64,000 nucleotides of DNA from Dendrophyllia cribrosa (GCA_024195265.1 JAJLRJ010000005.1:36330105-36394104), one strand, 5' to 3'. Counted from the stretch's first letter, positions 42,071-53,241 are shown. Numbers and translations: made by a program. The notes: generated from the letters alone by a model not told the origin.

Positions 42071-43852
42071 CGCATCCAGGCAACAAAGCCTGCCAAAGCA
42101 AGCGCGCCAGCGACAACGACTGCCTTGTTTACGTGATGCGGCTCTATCTTAGCTTCTTTTGTTGGTTCTAGTGTTGGGGCCGGTGTGGTTGTGTATGGTG
42201 CGCTAGTCGTTGGTTTTGGGACTTTGGGCGCGATGCCCTGCACCTGTGTTGCCTCTTTATGTATCGGGTTCGATGGGTGGCTGTTTGGTGGATTGATTTT
42301 GTTAGACCACCAGCCATGGGGCGCAAAGAGGCTTTTTTTGTGCCCAGATTAACATCATTGTTCACACCCAGTTTCATCCCTTGCGTTGCTTCCTTGAGAT
42401 TGTTGTTATACCCGATCACGCTCTCTGTGTTGATAACCATGCGTGATGGCATGAGCCAGCTTCCGGGTGCTGTCGCAAAGTCTAGGCGCACTTTCGTTGC
42501 TTGGATGGCAAGCTGGTAACGCTGTACGCTTGTTGCGATGTCATTCAGTATTATGGCCTCCTCTAGATGGGTGAGGAATACTCTCTGCGTTTCGAACGCC
42601 CGGCCTCCTCTTCCAATGATGCTGCTGCGGGTTTTGGCTTGTGAACCAAGAATGCAGTACACAAAGGCCTCGATTGATTGGTTCATACGCGAGAGCCCTG
42701 GCTGTGTTAGCCCCTGTGCGTAATTTGGCACAAAGTGCTCGAACTGGGTGTCCGCCCCTTGGTCGTTGCGGACGAAAGATATTTCATTGGCGCGATAGTT
42801 GGGGTCGTTTCTGTCAGTCACGCGCTCATCATTGAACAGAGCTAGATCGGGATCGGGGTAGTCGTAATCGGTAGAAATGTTGCCACCTCCATATTCACCA
42901 ATGTAGACATTCCCAAGACCGTGGTTCTTGCCGTATGTGAAACGGAAGTCAGAACTGGGTCAACACCGAACTCTATGCAAATCTTCTTGTACGCGTCGAT
43001 GTTGTACTTGTTGTCTTTCTGGTTGAATGGGGGGTCGTCTGGCAAAGCACTCACGCTTTGTTCCCCACCCATCTTGTGGAGTATTCGTCTTGTTGTGAAA
43101 TAAACGTGAAACCGGTAAAATGACCGGAGCTGGGGGATTAGGGATAGACTGGAGTTCTTATCGAAGAGAATGTCACGCGAGATTCCGCAGCCGGTTGTTG
43201 CACACCACAGTGCGAAGGAGAGTTGTTGTGGCCAAAAACTCATATGCGGTCCGCCGAGCCACTTTCTTCCATATTTCGCGGTTGTGAATGAAATCTGTGT
43301 GTCCCTGAAGATATTTCTCTATTTCGTTGTGAAATAATCAGTTGGCGTGACATAGATCTTTTGCGCTTCGTTGTTCAAGATTGCGCCAATATATCCTTGT
43401 CTATTGTGGTGGAGAAATCAACAGCTGGGATTGGCTTTTTTGTATTTCGGGTCAACGATAGCTGATAGGGAAAACCCCCGTCTTGTTGAAGGCCCAAAGC
43501 GTCTTTCATGGCTTGAGTCCAATTCTTGTGGGCTATTTCTGTAACGAGCGCTAATGAGCCTTGACCCTCTTTGTAAAGCACTTCCCCTGTGGCGGTTTTG
43601 CGGTCGTCGCCAAACTCTACTTGCACTTCAAAGTGGGACATATCGGCGCGAGGGAAACGCTTTTTGAAGTCTGATATCGCCTTGGCCTTGGCCGCGGCAG
43701 AGAGCCCGGGCATCCTCCGGCGAACTCAACCAAGCCATTTCGGGATCTACTGTGGGCTGTTTTGTGTTGATATACCTTGACTGAAGAGTATTTGGAGGAG
43801 AATAAAATGGGGGTGGGTTAGGATTAAAGCCACCGTGGCGCCTGTCAAACAT
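42067..43852 (-). pseudogene. large Polinton gene, about 595 codons, unidentified, multiply broken
   Basis: The ATG at 43852 follows TGTATATAT (43856-43864). Reading has to change frame near 43715, 43390, 42945 and 42300, and a TAG interrupts near 43331. Recognisable pieces include a Pro/Asn-rich start (MFDRRHGGFNPNPPPFYSPP), MSFWPQQLSFALWCATTGCG, a helical region (SIEAFVYCILGSQAKTRSSI) and a C-terminal membrane segment just before the stop at 42067. The size and neighbours suggest a structural protein, but I cannot name it. Its stop overlaps the plus-strand gene stop. Confidence 0.6.
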
Positions 43853-43865
43853 GATTGTATATATT

Positions 43866-44296
43866 TATAGCAGCCAAACGTCAACACGCAAATAATAACG
43901 AAGTCTTTAATCATTATACGGTGGATGCGGTTGCTAAACATAGATAAAAATACAAGTAAAAAGCGTGTACAAAAAATACAAAATAACATAACGGTAAAGA
44001 AAGACACTTACAAACGTTGTATGGCAGGAAACTCCGAAACGAACGGACAAAAGAAGAACGACGATACAAATTAAACGTTGATACTAAACGAAGCAAACAG
44101 CGCCTACTCACGAAAATGGCAGAGTACATATAAGGCTAAACTAAAAGAAAGCGCTATTATGCGGAAAAAACCTAACAGAATATAAATAGCACGAAAGCAC
44201 GATGAGCAAAATAAACGAAAGCAAAACAAAGGAAATTAACGCGAAAACGGTACACAATTGTTAAAAACTAGTAAAAAAAACAATGCGGCATCAACA
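43866..44296 (-). repeat. 3' LTR of BEL/Pao element
   Basis: It is the same length as the 5' LTR and differs by one A/T change near 43942 and one near 44166. A 71-codon frame inside both LTRs is not a gene. Confidence 0.95.
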
Positions 44297-44445
44297 TCTG
44301 GCTCCCCTAAGAGTTATATAACTCTTAAGTCACTTAGTGAGTCACTTATAAGTCTTTAAAAACAGTTGAGTTCGTAGCTTAATTCTGAACTTATGGCTCC
44401 TCTGGCTGGGAATACCCCGAGTCTTTACTCTTCATTCTCCATGAT

Positions 44446-47400
44446 CTACACAAGTTTGTCAATGGGACGATCCAAGGTTGTCGTGGCTGTGGCAACTCTG
44501 ACCGAACGTACTTGTCCATTAGAATCCGGATTTGTATCAACAACGCGAGCCAAATTCCACTCATTTCTCGCCACGCGATCATCGACGATTAACACAAGGT
44601 CACCACTTTGAAGATTCCTTCTTGGGCGATTCCACTTAACTCTCTGCTGAAGACTCTGGACATACTCTTTCCTCCATCTAGACCAGAAGACATTTGACAG
44701 GTACTGCACGCGTTTCCATCTTTTCCGTAGGTAGACATCAGCCTTCTGAAAATTTCCTGGGGGAGGCATTACGACCCTTGACTTCATAATCAAGATGTGA
44801 TTGGGCGTAAGCGGGTCCAAATCGTCAGGATCGCTCGATGGAACAGTAAGTGGTCTACTGTTTATGATGCACTCCACCTCGGTCAACAATGTTCTAAACG
44901 TCTCATCATTTAGGCAATGGCCAAATTCCTTCAAGAGCGCGGATAAAATCGAACGTATGGAACGTATCTGGCGCTCCCATACGCCACCCATATGGGACGC
45001 TGCTGGGGGATTTTTCTTCCACCGGATAATCCAATCAGCTTTAAAGTCTCTGCATAAACTCCTCTGGATAACACTGTGGTCCATCTCTTCTAAGGCCTTC
45101 TTAAGCTCGTTTGCTGCTCCCACGATGTTGGTTCCTTGATCCGATCTTATTTCACGTACTGGCCCTCTTCTAGCTATGAACCGTCGTAGGGCGTTGATGA
45201 AAGAATCTGTTTCCAGCGATTCGGCTGTTTCTATGTGTACTGCCCTGCTTGCAAGACAGGTAAATACGGCCCCATGCCGCTTAACCTCTTTTCTTCCTTG
45301 CTTTATGAAAAACGGACCGAAGTAGTCGACTCCACAATAAGTGAAAGGAGGAGAAGGTGTTATTCGTTCACGCGGAAGGGCAGCCATCTTTTGTTCACCT
45401 GATGTACCACGAAGGCGACGACACACAACACACTTTGAGATGAAATGTCTGACAACCGAATTAGCGTTAACAATCCAATACTGACTTCGTAACTCACTCA
45501 GCGTTATCCCTCTGCCAGCATGGGCGACCTTCTTGTGAGCATCACGAACTATCAGGTTTACAACGGAACTTCTTTTAGGGAGAATCACCGGATGCTTGAA
45601 ATCTTCGGGAAACTCTTGTGACTTGCTAAGCCTGCCACCAACACGTAAAAGGCCATTCTGGTCCAGGAACGGATCAAGGCGGTACAGAACACTTGATTTC
45701 TTAATTTCATGCTTCTTGGATTTCTCATAGTGGCGGTCGTTCTCACAATCTTCACGTTTAATCTTCTTTAGTGCTTCTATCTCCGTGGGAAACGCACTCT
45801 TCTGGACCACTTTAAGAATTGCTGTCTCGGCTTTTTCTACTTCGTCCACTCTTATGGGCTTTCCTTTCAACTTCGCGAAATCTTCGGCTTTATCTGCTGC
45901 TTTATCCGGTACGGTGTGACTCTCCTTATTCGCGAGACGGAGCATCCAGGCGACAGAACGCTTCATGCATCGCCAATCAGAAAAGCGTGTAAGCCGTTTC
46001 AAGAGATCGGAGCTTTCGTCAATGACTAGACTGTGCACTTGAACCCTTTTGATTTCAGGATCATCGGCTGACACACCCAAGTCGTAAGGAATTTGAGCCC
46101 ATTCACTCTCAGGTAGCCACAGGAAATTCGGACCCGTGATCCAACGATGCTCTTTCGAGAGCTCATAGCCCTTTAGTCCACGCGAGGCATCATCGGCTGG
46201 GTTAACCTTCGACTCAACATACTTCCATTGCTCGGGACTCGTGGCTTCTCGTATCGCCTGTACGCGATTCGCTACAAACACATGGAAACGTTTCTTCTCA
46301 TTCCGAATGTACTTCAGCACAGTTGTACTAACTGTCCAATAAGTCTTACTTTCAACCGGTTCATCCAACTCACTGGCAATCATTTCTCCCACACGTACTG
46401 ACACTGTTGCGGCGGTGAGTTCAAGACGTGGGATCGTCATGGCCTTAACAGGTGCTACGCGGGCTTTCCCCATAAGGAACGCACAATGGATATCACCCTT
46501 CTCATTCTCAATCCGAAGGTATGATACTTGACCATAACCAGTAGAGCTAGCATCTGAGAAACTATGGACTTGTCTGGAGACTACAGTACCAAAGTTCGTG
46601 GGCTTTAAACATCGCTCCATCGAGAAACGCTCCAGGGCAGGCAACTGGCTTTTCCAATTTTTCCAACGTGCACGGAACTCTTCGTCAACCTCTTCGTCCC
46701 AGCCTTGCTTCCTACGACACAGGTCTTGTAAAATCTGCTTCCCGACCAACAGAACGGGTGCTGCAATTCCTAAGGGGTCATAAACGGAAGATACGGTGGA
46801 CAGTATGCCTCTCCGAGTTAACGGCTGGTCTTTGAGGATGATTCTGAAGCCAAACGTGTCTGATTCGATGGCCCATTGTACGCCAAGAGCTCTCTCTACC
46901 GATAAGATGTTATTACTCAATTCCAGAGATTTGACATTTTGGGCGCGGGCTTCTTCCGGAACACTTTCCAGTACGGTTCTACTGTTACTAACAAACTTGG
47001 CTAAATTGAAGCCTCCATGTGCGCAGGCATCGCGAACGCCACGTATTCTTTGGATGGCGAAGTCTTCTGTTTCTTCAGAGCGAAGACAGTCGTCAACGTA
47101 GAAATTCTTCCTTAGTACATCAGCTGTCTCTGAACCAACCACCTTCTCAGTGTCATCAGCAGCCTTTAACAACGCAAAGTTCGAGCAGCTCGGTGAGGAG
47201 ACGGCACCGAACAAGTGGACATTCATCTGATACTCTTTCAGGTCTTGAGTTAAATCTCCTTCCGGCCACCACAAGAAACGAAGAAAGTCTCGATGGCTAT
47301 CAGGTACCCGAACCTGATGGAACATGGCGTCAATGTCCCCCATGAAGGCTATTGGACCTTGACGAAACCTTGTAAGGACACCAACCAATCGATTCGTTAG

Positions 47401-48198
47401 ATCTGGTCCTTGAATTAACTGGTCGTTCAACGATACACCACCAAATCTGGCGCTACAGTCGAAGACAACTCTGATCTTATTCGGCTTCTTGGCGTGATAC
47501 ACGCAGTGATGTGGAATGAACCAAACTCGGCCTGGCTTTGTGGTTAAACGATCTGGCGGAACCCTACTGGCAAAACCCTGAGCAACGATGCCATTCATGA
47601 AGGTAGCATAATCTTCGTGAATCTTCTCGCTCTTGCTGATCTTCCTCTTTAACCATTCCATTCTTTCAAGAATTTGCTGCCTGTTTTCAGGAAATGAAGG
47701 AACATCACAGCGGAAGGGAAGAGGAATTTCGTAATGGCCATCCTCTGTGCGTCGAACTTCACGGTTAACTATCTTTAGAAACTTCTTGTCTTCTAGTGAG
47801 TACTCTTGCTCTTTGTCGCCAATACGTTCGCTGAAGTCTTGTTCTAGCAACATGTTTAGTGCTTGCGGCGTTACAATCTCTTTAACTCGACTCTCAACCA
47901 TGAAATGATGTTCGAGGTGTCTATTTGTACCTACTTCTTCAGCAGCGATTCTATTGCAATTTACCATCTGGTGCTCCTTGTTAGACATGTACAGGGGGCC
48001 AACTACTGCCCATCCAGCGAACGTCTTTATGGCAAACGGACCACCATCTTCACTCGCCAGAACATCTATTGGCTCGAGAGCCTTTGGACAGTTTGTGCCA
48101 ATTAACAAGCCAATCCTGGCATCAAGTAACGGAGGTGGAATGTCTCCTGCAATACGTTCAAGGTGTTTCCATTTGAAGGCAATTTCAGGTGATGGCAC
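44446..48198 (-). CDS. pol: BEL/Pao pol: RT, RNase H, integrase
   Basis: The 1,250-codon frame starts within the aspartic-protease-like region (PPPLLDARIGLLIGTNCP). The RT has FMGDIDAMFHQVRVPDSHRD and NFYVDDCL (catalytic YVDD). RNase H follows (VHSFSDASSTGYGQVSYLR) in the Pao style, then an H2C2 zinc motif (HKKVAHAGRGITLSELR to CVVCRRLRG), the DDE core (TYCGVDYFGPFF, IRSDQGTNIVGA, GGVWERQIRSIRS) and the C-terminal integrase-associated domain (RKRWKRVQYLSNVFWSRWR). The frame is open throughout. It is separated from gag by a single frame change near 48225; in BEL/Pao these are usually one polyprotein. Confidence 0.93.
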   Translation of the reverse strand: MPSPEIAFKWKHLERIAGDIPPPLLDARIGLLIGTNCPKALEPIDVLASEDGGPFAIKTFAGWAVVGPLYMSNKEHQMVNCNRIAAEEVGTNRHLEHHFMVESRVKEIVTPQALNMLLEQDFSERIGDKEQEYSLEDKKFLKIVNREVRRTEDGHYEIPLPFRCDVPSFPENRQQILERMEWLKRKISKSEKIHEDYATFMNGIVAQGFASRVPPDRLTTKPGRVWFIPHHCVYHAKKPNKIRVVFDCSARFGGVSLNDQLIQGPDLTNRLVGVLTRFRQGPIAFMGDIDAMFHQVRVPDSHRDFLRFLWWPEGDLTQDLKEYQMNVHLFGAVSSPSCSNFALLKAADDTEKVVGSETADVLRKNFYVDDCLRSEETEDFAIQRIRGVRDACAHGGFNLAKFVSNSRTVLESVPEEARAQNVKSLELSNNILSVERALGVQWAIESDTFGFRIILKDQPLTRRGILSTVSSVYDPLGIAAPVLLVGKQILQDLCRRKQGWDEEVDEEFRARWKNWKSQLPALERFSMERCLKPTNFGTVVSRQVHSFSDASSTGYGQVSYLRIENEKGDIHCAFLMGKARVAPVKAMTIPRLELTAATVSVRVGEMIASELDEPVESKTYWTVSTTVLKYIRNEKKRFHVFVANRVQAIREATSPEQWKYVESKVNPADDASRGLKGYELSKEHRWITGPNFLWLPESEWAQIPYDLGVSADDPEIKRVQVHSLVIDESSDLLKRLTRFSDWRCMKRSVAWMLRLANKESHTVPDKAADKAEDFAKLKGKPIRVDEVEKAETAILKVVQKSAFPTEIEALKKIKREDCENDRHYEKSKKHEIKKSSVLYRLDPFLDQNGLLRVGGRLSKSQEFPEDFKHPVILPKRSSVVNLIVRDAHKKVAHAGRGITLSELRSQYWIVNANSVVRHFISKCVVCRRLRGTSGEQKMAALPRERITPSPPFTYCGVDYFGPFFIKQGRKEVKRHGAVFTCLASRAVHIETAESLETDSFINALRRFIARRGPVREIRSDQGTNIVGAANELKKALEEMDHSVIQRSLCRDFKADWIIRWKKNPPAASHMGGVWERQIRSIRSILSALLKEFGHCLNDETFRTLLTEVECIINSRPLTVPSSDPDDLDPLTPNHILIMKSRVVMPPPGNFQKADVYLRKRWKRVQYLSNVFWSRWRKEYVQSLQQRVKWNRPRRNLQSGDLVLIVDDRVARNEWNLARVVDTNPDSNGQVRSVRVATATTTLDRPIDKLV

Positions 48199-50609
48199 AT
48201 TCTCGCACGAGATAAGGTCTTCCTGGTATAGGTCTTGGGTAGCTGAACAGCGTTGCTTCCATTCAAGTCCGTGACGACTAAACCATTTAGGACTTTAGCA
48301 TTGTGACTCTTCGTACCATTAACGGTCTTGACCACCAACTGGGTATCGCTGCCTGTCACGCCTAAGCTAACCGCCAAGTCCTCCAGAAGGAAAGTACCCG
48401 TGCTGCACGTATCCAGCATAGCATAAGTAAGGACCTCGCGTAGTGGGGATCGCACTCTAACGGGAACTATGGGCACAGCTGAAACAGAGTTTCCAGCACC
48501 TGTAGCATTGCAAGCAGCTTCAGTTTCAGTCGAAGCGTTAACCGTTTCACCTTCTTCTCGTACATGAGGCACGCTCTGCTGTTCTGAGTCTGGCTGAGTG
48601 GGACGGAAATTGTCATCATGAAGACCTGTGGGATGACGACGCAAACATCTCTTGCAAGTACGTCTCTGGGCACATCCGTTAGATCTGTGGCCGATTTCAT
48701 AACACGCGAAGCATAACCCTTTTACTCTAAGGAACTCTTTCCTCTCTGATAGCGTTTTCTTCAGGTAGGCTTGACAGTCATCCAAGTCATGGCCTCTGCC
48801 ACAAAGTTTGCAGAGACTGATGAGATTACGTAAGTTCCTCATTACATCGGCAGTCCTTCGGTCAGCGGTCACATCTGTTGCATGACTGGAGAAGTGAGAT
48901 TGGTCACGAGTTCGGTCTCCAGGAGGTCTTGTTCTACCAGAACCCTTGCCTCTATTGGAACGGTCAGATCGTTCTGAGGTACTGTCCAGGCGGCGGAGAG
49001 CTTCTCTCGAGAAGACTGGGTCGGTTGCGATTCCCGCTTCTGCATTTACAAAGCTCACGAAATCGGTAAAGGTGGGTATCTCTCCTCTAGCAACTCTCTT
49101 CTTATTCGCCTCTCGACGCCATCGATCTTGAAGATAAAATGGAAGCTTTGTCACCATACTTTGCAGGTTGTGAGGGTGGTCGAGGATGGATAGAAAGGTC
49201 AAGGTTGACATTGCGCTCCGACACTGGGTGAGAAATACGGAGAATCTGTCCAACGTTCGATCATCGCCTGCTCGTATACAAGGCCACTCGTTGATCTTCT
49301 TAATGTACGCGTTCGATATCTTGTATGGATCGCCATATTTCTCCTTCAAAAGTCTCTTTGCTTCTTCGTAACCACTATGATGATCGAAGTGGAGACATCC
49401 TTTGATAAGATCTTTTGGCTCTCCTTGTAAGTACTGCTCCAGGTATTGTAAGCGGACATCATTGGCGCTGACTCTAGCCTCAACTTGCGACTCAAAGCTT
49501 CTAATAAACGTGGAGTATTCCAACGGGTCGCCAGTAAACTTAGTCAGTGTCAAAGAAGGCAACAAGCTTCGTTGTTGTTGTTCGGCCAACAGTTTGGTTA
49601 ACCTGTTTTGTTCCTGAAGAACGTCACAAAACTGAATCTGCTGAGCGGGCTTTGGAGGAATCTTCACCTCGGGAACATTGTAACGGCCTTTAGCGTAATT
49701 AGGTGCAGGAATCGACGATAAACTTGGAGCGGTGAGAACAACTGGAGTAGTGAAAGAAGCTCGAGTGGTGAAGGTACTTGACACGGACGGATTGGTGAAT
49801 GTAGCTGATGCGGAGAAGGTAGGCGGAGTAGTGAACGAAGCTGGAGTGGCTAAAGTTACTGACAAGGGCGGAAACTCTGATCCAGAAATAGGAGTCGCCT
49901 GAGCACGTGAGGTTTCCAAAGGCGTGGTCGTTCGAGGGCGTAAATCACTTTCGGCGCCATCTTCCATTTCTGCAAACACGCGCTCTCGAACTTGTGCAAC
50001 TGCTAACTGTTCTTCTAAACGTAATTTCTCGGCTGTTTTCTCCAACTCTTGTTTCCGCTCCAACATGGCAACTCTTGTCATTAATTCCGCCGCCTTTGCC
50101 TTTTCTTTAGCTCTACGAGTGGTAATTGAAGGTCTTGAAGACGCTTGCGAGCGACGTGACGCACGAGTGTGCTTAGAGCTGACTTGCGATCTCTCCTCTA
50201 AATTCTGTTCGATCGAATCCTTAGCTGATGAAATCCAACGGACTGTTTTCTCGATGAAATCGTTGATGCATTTGTTTTGCTCGGCATACCAGTCGTTAGC
50301 AATGCTTAACTCTTCGTCGGTGTCGAGGTCTCGTAATAGCGCTGCAACGAATCCTTTGAATTCCTCAACGGTGATGCGAAATGAAGAAAGATTTCCTTCG
50401 ATGACAGTCACGTTTTTTACATTGTTCGACAACGAATTTATCTCCTTTATCTGTCGCTGAATCTTCTTTCCGATTAACTGGCAATCCCGCCAACGGAGAT
50501 GGGCAATGTATTCTCTTCCCTTTTCGGTTCGCTGTCTTCGTCTCGGCTCTCTGATCTCGCCGTCGGCGTCCGAATCCAGGTCTAAACTATCCAAACTGAC
50601 GTTGTCCAT
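48102..50609 (-). CDS. gag: BEL/Pao gag and start of protease
   Basis: The 835-codon frame encodes an N-terminal charged helical region, a Pro/Thr/Ser linker, a capsid-like segment (LTKFTGDPLEYSTFIRSFES, the DUF1759-type motif), and Cys/His knuckles (CKLCGRGHDLDDC, CFACYEIGH, CKRCLRRH). It then enters the retropepsin-like domain, with TYAMLDTCSTGTFLLEDLA near its end. The last ~35 codons after about 48225 are out of frame relative to the true protease. The gene overlaps pol by 97 bp in another frame. Either a mutation or programmed frameshifting could explain it; mutation is likelier for this family. Confidence 0.88.
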   Translation of the reverse strand: MDNVSLDSLDLDSDADGEIREPRRRQRTEKGREYIAHLRWRDCQLIGKKIQRQIKEINSLSNNVKNVTVIEGNLSSFRITVEEFKGFVAALLRDLDTDEELSIANDWYAEQNKCINDFIEKTVRWISSAKDSIEQNLEERSQVSSKHTRASRRSQASSRPSITTRRAKEKAKAAELMTRVAMLERKQELEKTAEKLRLEEQLAVAQVRERVFAEMEDGAESDLRPRTTTPLETSRAQATPISGSEFPPLSVTLATPASFTTPPTFSASATFTNPSVSSTFTTRASFTTPVVLTAPSLSSIPAPNYAKGRYNVPEVKIPPKPAQQIQFCDVLQEQNRLTKLLAEQQQRSLLPSLTLTKFTGDPLEYSTFIRSFESQVEARVSANDVRLQYLEQYLQGEPKDLIKGCLHFDHHSGYEEAKRLLKEKYGDPYKISNAYIKKINEWPCIRAGDDRTLDRFSVFLTQCRSAMSTLTFLSILDHPHNLQSMVTKLPFYLQDRWRREANKKRVARGEIPTFTDFVSFVNAEAGIATDPVFSREALRRLDSTSERSDRSNRGKGSGRTRPPGDRTRDQSHFSSHATDVTADRRTADVMRNLRNLISLCKLCGRGHDLDDCQAYLKKTLSERKEFLRVKGLCFACYEIGHRSNGCAQRRTCKRCLRRHPTGLHDDNFRPTQPDSEQQSVPHVREEGETVNASTETEAACNATGAGNSVSAVPIVPVRVRSPLREVLTYAMLDTCSTGTFLLEDLAVSLGVTGSDTQLVVKTVNGTKSHNAKVLNGLVVTDLNGSNAVQLPKTYTRKTLSRARMCHHLKLPSNGNTLNVLQETFHLRYLMPGLAC

Positions 50610-50680
50610 TCCGAAATATTTGTTCCCTTGTACAGTTGGCTCCCGTAATTTCGATTGGATCCAAGGAACGTTTCAACGAA

Positions 50681-51111
50681 TATAGCAGCCAAACGTCAAC
50701 ACGCAAATAATAACGAAGTCTTTAATCATTATACGGTGGATGCGGTTGCTAAACAAAGATAAAAATACAAGTAAAAAGCGTGTACAAAAAATACAAAATA
50801 ACATAACGGTAAAGAAAGACACTTACAAACGTTGTATGGCAGGAAACTCCGAAACGAACGGACAAAAGAAGAACGACGATACAAATTAAACGTTGATACT
50901 AAACGAAGCAAACAGCGCCTACTCACGAAAATGGCAGAGTACATATAAGGCTAAACTAAAAGAAAGCGCTATTATGCGGAAAATACCTAACAGAATATAA
51001 ATAGCACGAAAGCACGATGAGCAAAATAAACGAAAGCAAAACAAAGGAAATTAACGCGAAAACGGTACACAATTGTTAAAAACTAGTAAAAAAAACAATG
51101 CGGCATCAACA
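50681..51111 (-). repeat. 5' LTR of BEL/Pao element
   Basis: This is the upstream LTR for the minus-strand element; it carries the promoter by position. It is 431 bp, nearly identical to the 3' LTR. Confidence 0.95.
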
Positions 51112-51150
51112 ATATTTATATTTTTAAAAAAGTAATTATATATGCAAACA

Positions 51151-51822
51151 ATGGTTGTGTTAACAGTCGTCGCGCCTTCTAACCCTCACACGATCTACTT
51201 CGATCACGCGCTTTCAAAACCGAGTTATATGCGGCTCATCTATTGTTCGTTTTTCAACTCGTGAAATACTTTGAAAGAAGAAGCAGTTATTTCAACAACG
51301 ACAAAACCTGCCTCTGGTTCATTAAATAGCGCGAACTTACTTCAAGGTCATTACACTATTGATAGATTAGCGTATGAATTTGAAAACCTAAACAAGTTTA
51401 ACAGACATTTAAGTCTATCAACTGATACAAACACACCACTCGGAGCCATGATCATTCAGAATAATAGCAGTGTGAAGTTTAGTAACAATCTGGCAGAATT
51501 GCTTGGCATAAGACCTGTATTGTCTCTAATAACATTCGTCAAAGGATTAACGTCACCAAGCACTTACTTTATCCATTGTGATCTGGTTGATAAAGAACAA
51601 AACCTGCTCAATGGTAAGCCTTCCACAGTTTTGGCTCGATTTGATGTTCGTGGCACCCACCCATTTCAGAAGGTGTTTTACGAAACAACACAGCAGAACA
51701 TCTTGCGTGACGTCTCTTCTGACGATTATGTAAATAGCATAACACTGTCAGTGAGGGATGAAAACAATGACATCTTCGACTTTAATAACAAGCCCTTAGA
51801 ATTTGAAATCGAGATAAATTAA
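51151..51822 (+). pseudogene. Polinton minor-capsid-like protein, copy 1, nonsense
   Basis: The ATG at 51151 follows TTATATAT (51136-51143). The frame is interrupted by TGA at 51262-51264, where the neighbouring paralogue has a tryptophan codon. The protein is beta-rich with FIHCDLVDKEQNLLNGKPST and ends LSVRDENNDIFDFNNKPLEF, a closing pattern like that of Polinton minor capsid (penton-type single jelly-roll) proteins. That name is by style and position only. About 223 codons. Confidence 0.55.
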
Positions 51823-51851
51823 AAAATCTTAAATATACACACAACAGTGCA

Positions 51852-52527
51852 ATGGTTATGCTACGAATTTGCGCATATTCGAATCCTTACACCATTTACT
51901 TTGATCAACCGCTTCTGAAGCCGAGCACCATCCGGCTTATCTGGTGCACGTTTCACAAATCGTGGAATAATTTGAAAACAGATGGAACAATAACATGGTT
52001 TACCACTGATGAAAATAAAACAGGAACTGTCTTGACATTACCCGCAGGGATCTACAGCATATATAAGTTGAAGGCTCATATACATCACGTATTCAGTAAT
52101 CAACCGGTAAAATTAAGCGTCCAAACCGATGAAGTCAATGCGATAATGGTTATACACAAAAATTTTCCTAATGAGGTAGAATTAAATCCTGCTTTGTCTA
52201 AATTATTAGGCGTGGGTCCTAAATTACAGTCTGGGACGACATACATTAAGAATTTAGTGCAACCAGACTTCTATTACATTCACTGTGATCTTGTCGATAA
52301 AGAACAAAGCTTAGTTAATGGTAAGCCTTCGTCTGTCTTAGCAAAAATTTTCATTAATGCTCCGGGGTATCACTACGATATATTAAAATATTGGCGAACA
52401 ACACAGCATGTCTTTATTAGGACAACATCTGACAATTTTGTACATAGTTTAACAGTTTCAATCAAAGACGAACACGGAAACCTCTTCGACTTCAACGGCT
52501 TACCTTTTGATCTTGACAGAGATAAAT
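51852..52527 (+). pseudogene. Polinton minor-capsid-like protein, copy 2
   Basis: A paralogue of copy 1, 30 bp downstream: both share NP-x-TIYFD near the start, HCDLVDKEQ in the middle and a DFN-x-x-P ending. It follows AAATATACAC (51831-51840). The homologous end with a stop (near 52527) is in another frame, so a frameshift just before it lets the open frame run on into the next gene. Tandem duplication suggests two capsid vertex or decoration proteins. Confidence 0.55.
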
Positions 52528-52553
52528 TAAAAAATAAATATATACCCCCCGCC

Positions 52554-53241
52554 ATGAGTTCTGCCAATGTGCTTCCATCGGCTCCGGAATACAGCGAGAC
52601 ACAACCGCTCTATCCAGTTTTGCCAAATGGTGAGATCACTCAAATCAATGCAGAAGACTTCCGGCTCAAAAAGATCTCTGACTTGCTGAAGGAGTTGTCT
52701 GACGAACTACAGGCAAGTCGCAAAGAAATACAAACGGACTCAATCAATAGTTCATTACTCGGCGGTTGGACTTGGGTCGCTTTCTGTTGGGCTGTCATCA
52801 GGAGCCCTAGCCACTGCATTGACCGGATTAGGCATTGTAATAAGTCCCGCACTTGCCGGCGTTGCCACGCTTTGCGGGCTGTCCTCAGTTGGTTTTGCAA
52901 CTGCAAACAAACGGCTAGAGCGGAAAGTGACCAAACACGAGAATATCTACACACTGGCCCTTGCTAAACGCAACACTGTCAATGAGCTAATCTCAAAGGC
53001 TCTGGAAGACAAGAGGATCAGTGATACAGAATTCACCATAATTACTCGGGAGGTGGAAAAATATCACGAACTGAAGGCTGCAATCAGGGATGGTGTGAAG
53101 GCATCAAAAGACGTTGCCACTCAAACACAATCGTCAGACCTCGAGAAACTCAAAAACGAACTACGCAAGGAAGTCAAACAAGAATTTCAAAAAAAGATAA
53201 ATCTTCTCACCGCAGCATCCAAGTCCGATTTGAGAGATTAA
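52554..53241 (+). pseudogene. Polinton membrane protein, frameshifted
   Basis: The ATG at 52554 lies after AAATATATA (52536-52544), which argues for a separate gene even though the frame is open from upstream. The N-terminus is Pro/Glu-rich with a helix (KKISDLLKELSDELQASRKE). A frameshift near 52763 leads to a hydrophobic region (ALTGLGIVISPALAGVATLC) and a long charged helical C-terminus (KHENIYTLALAKRNTVNELI) ending at 53241. Two close membrane passes plus a helical tail recall SLATT-like layouts, but this is speculative. Confidence 0.55.

Larger units (their letters stand above)
43866..51111 (-). mobile_element. BEL/Pao LTR retrotransposon, 7.2 kb
   Basis: Two 431-bp LTRs (43866-44296 and 50681-51111) differ at two positions seen by eye. 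The 5-bp TSD ATATT lies at 43861-43865 and 51112-51116. On the minus strand the LTR begins TGTTGATGCCGC. Gag, protease, RT, RNase H and integrase are in BEL/Pao order. It inserted into the promoter gap between two divergent Polinton genes. Confidence 0.95.

Noticed and set aside
48102..48240. Programmed gag-pol frameshift in the BEL/Pao element
   Set aside because: The family normally uses a single polyprotein and I saw no clear slippery site with a downstream structure. A mutation is the simpler explanation, though not proven.
43914..50944. Identical 71-codon ORFs in the two BEL/Pao LTRs
   Set aside because: They are chance frames in the LTR sequence, identical only because the LTRs are.
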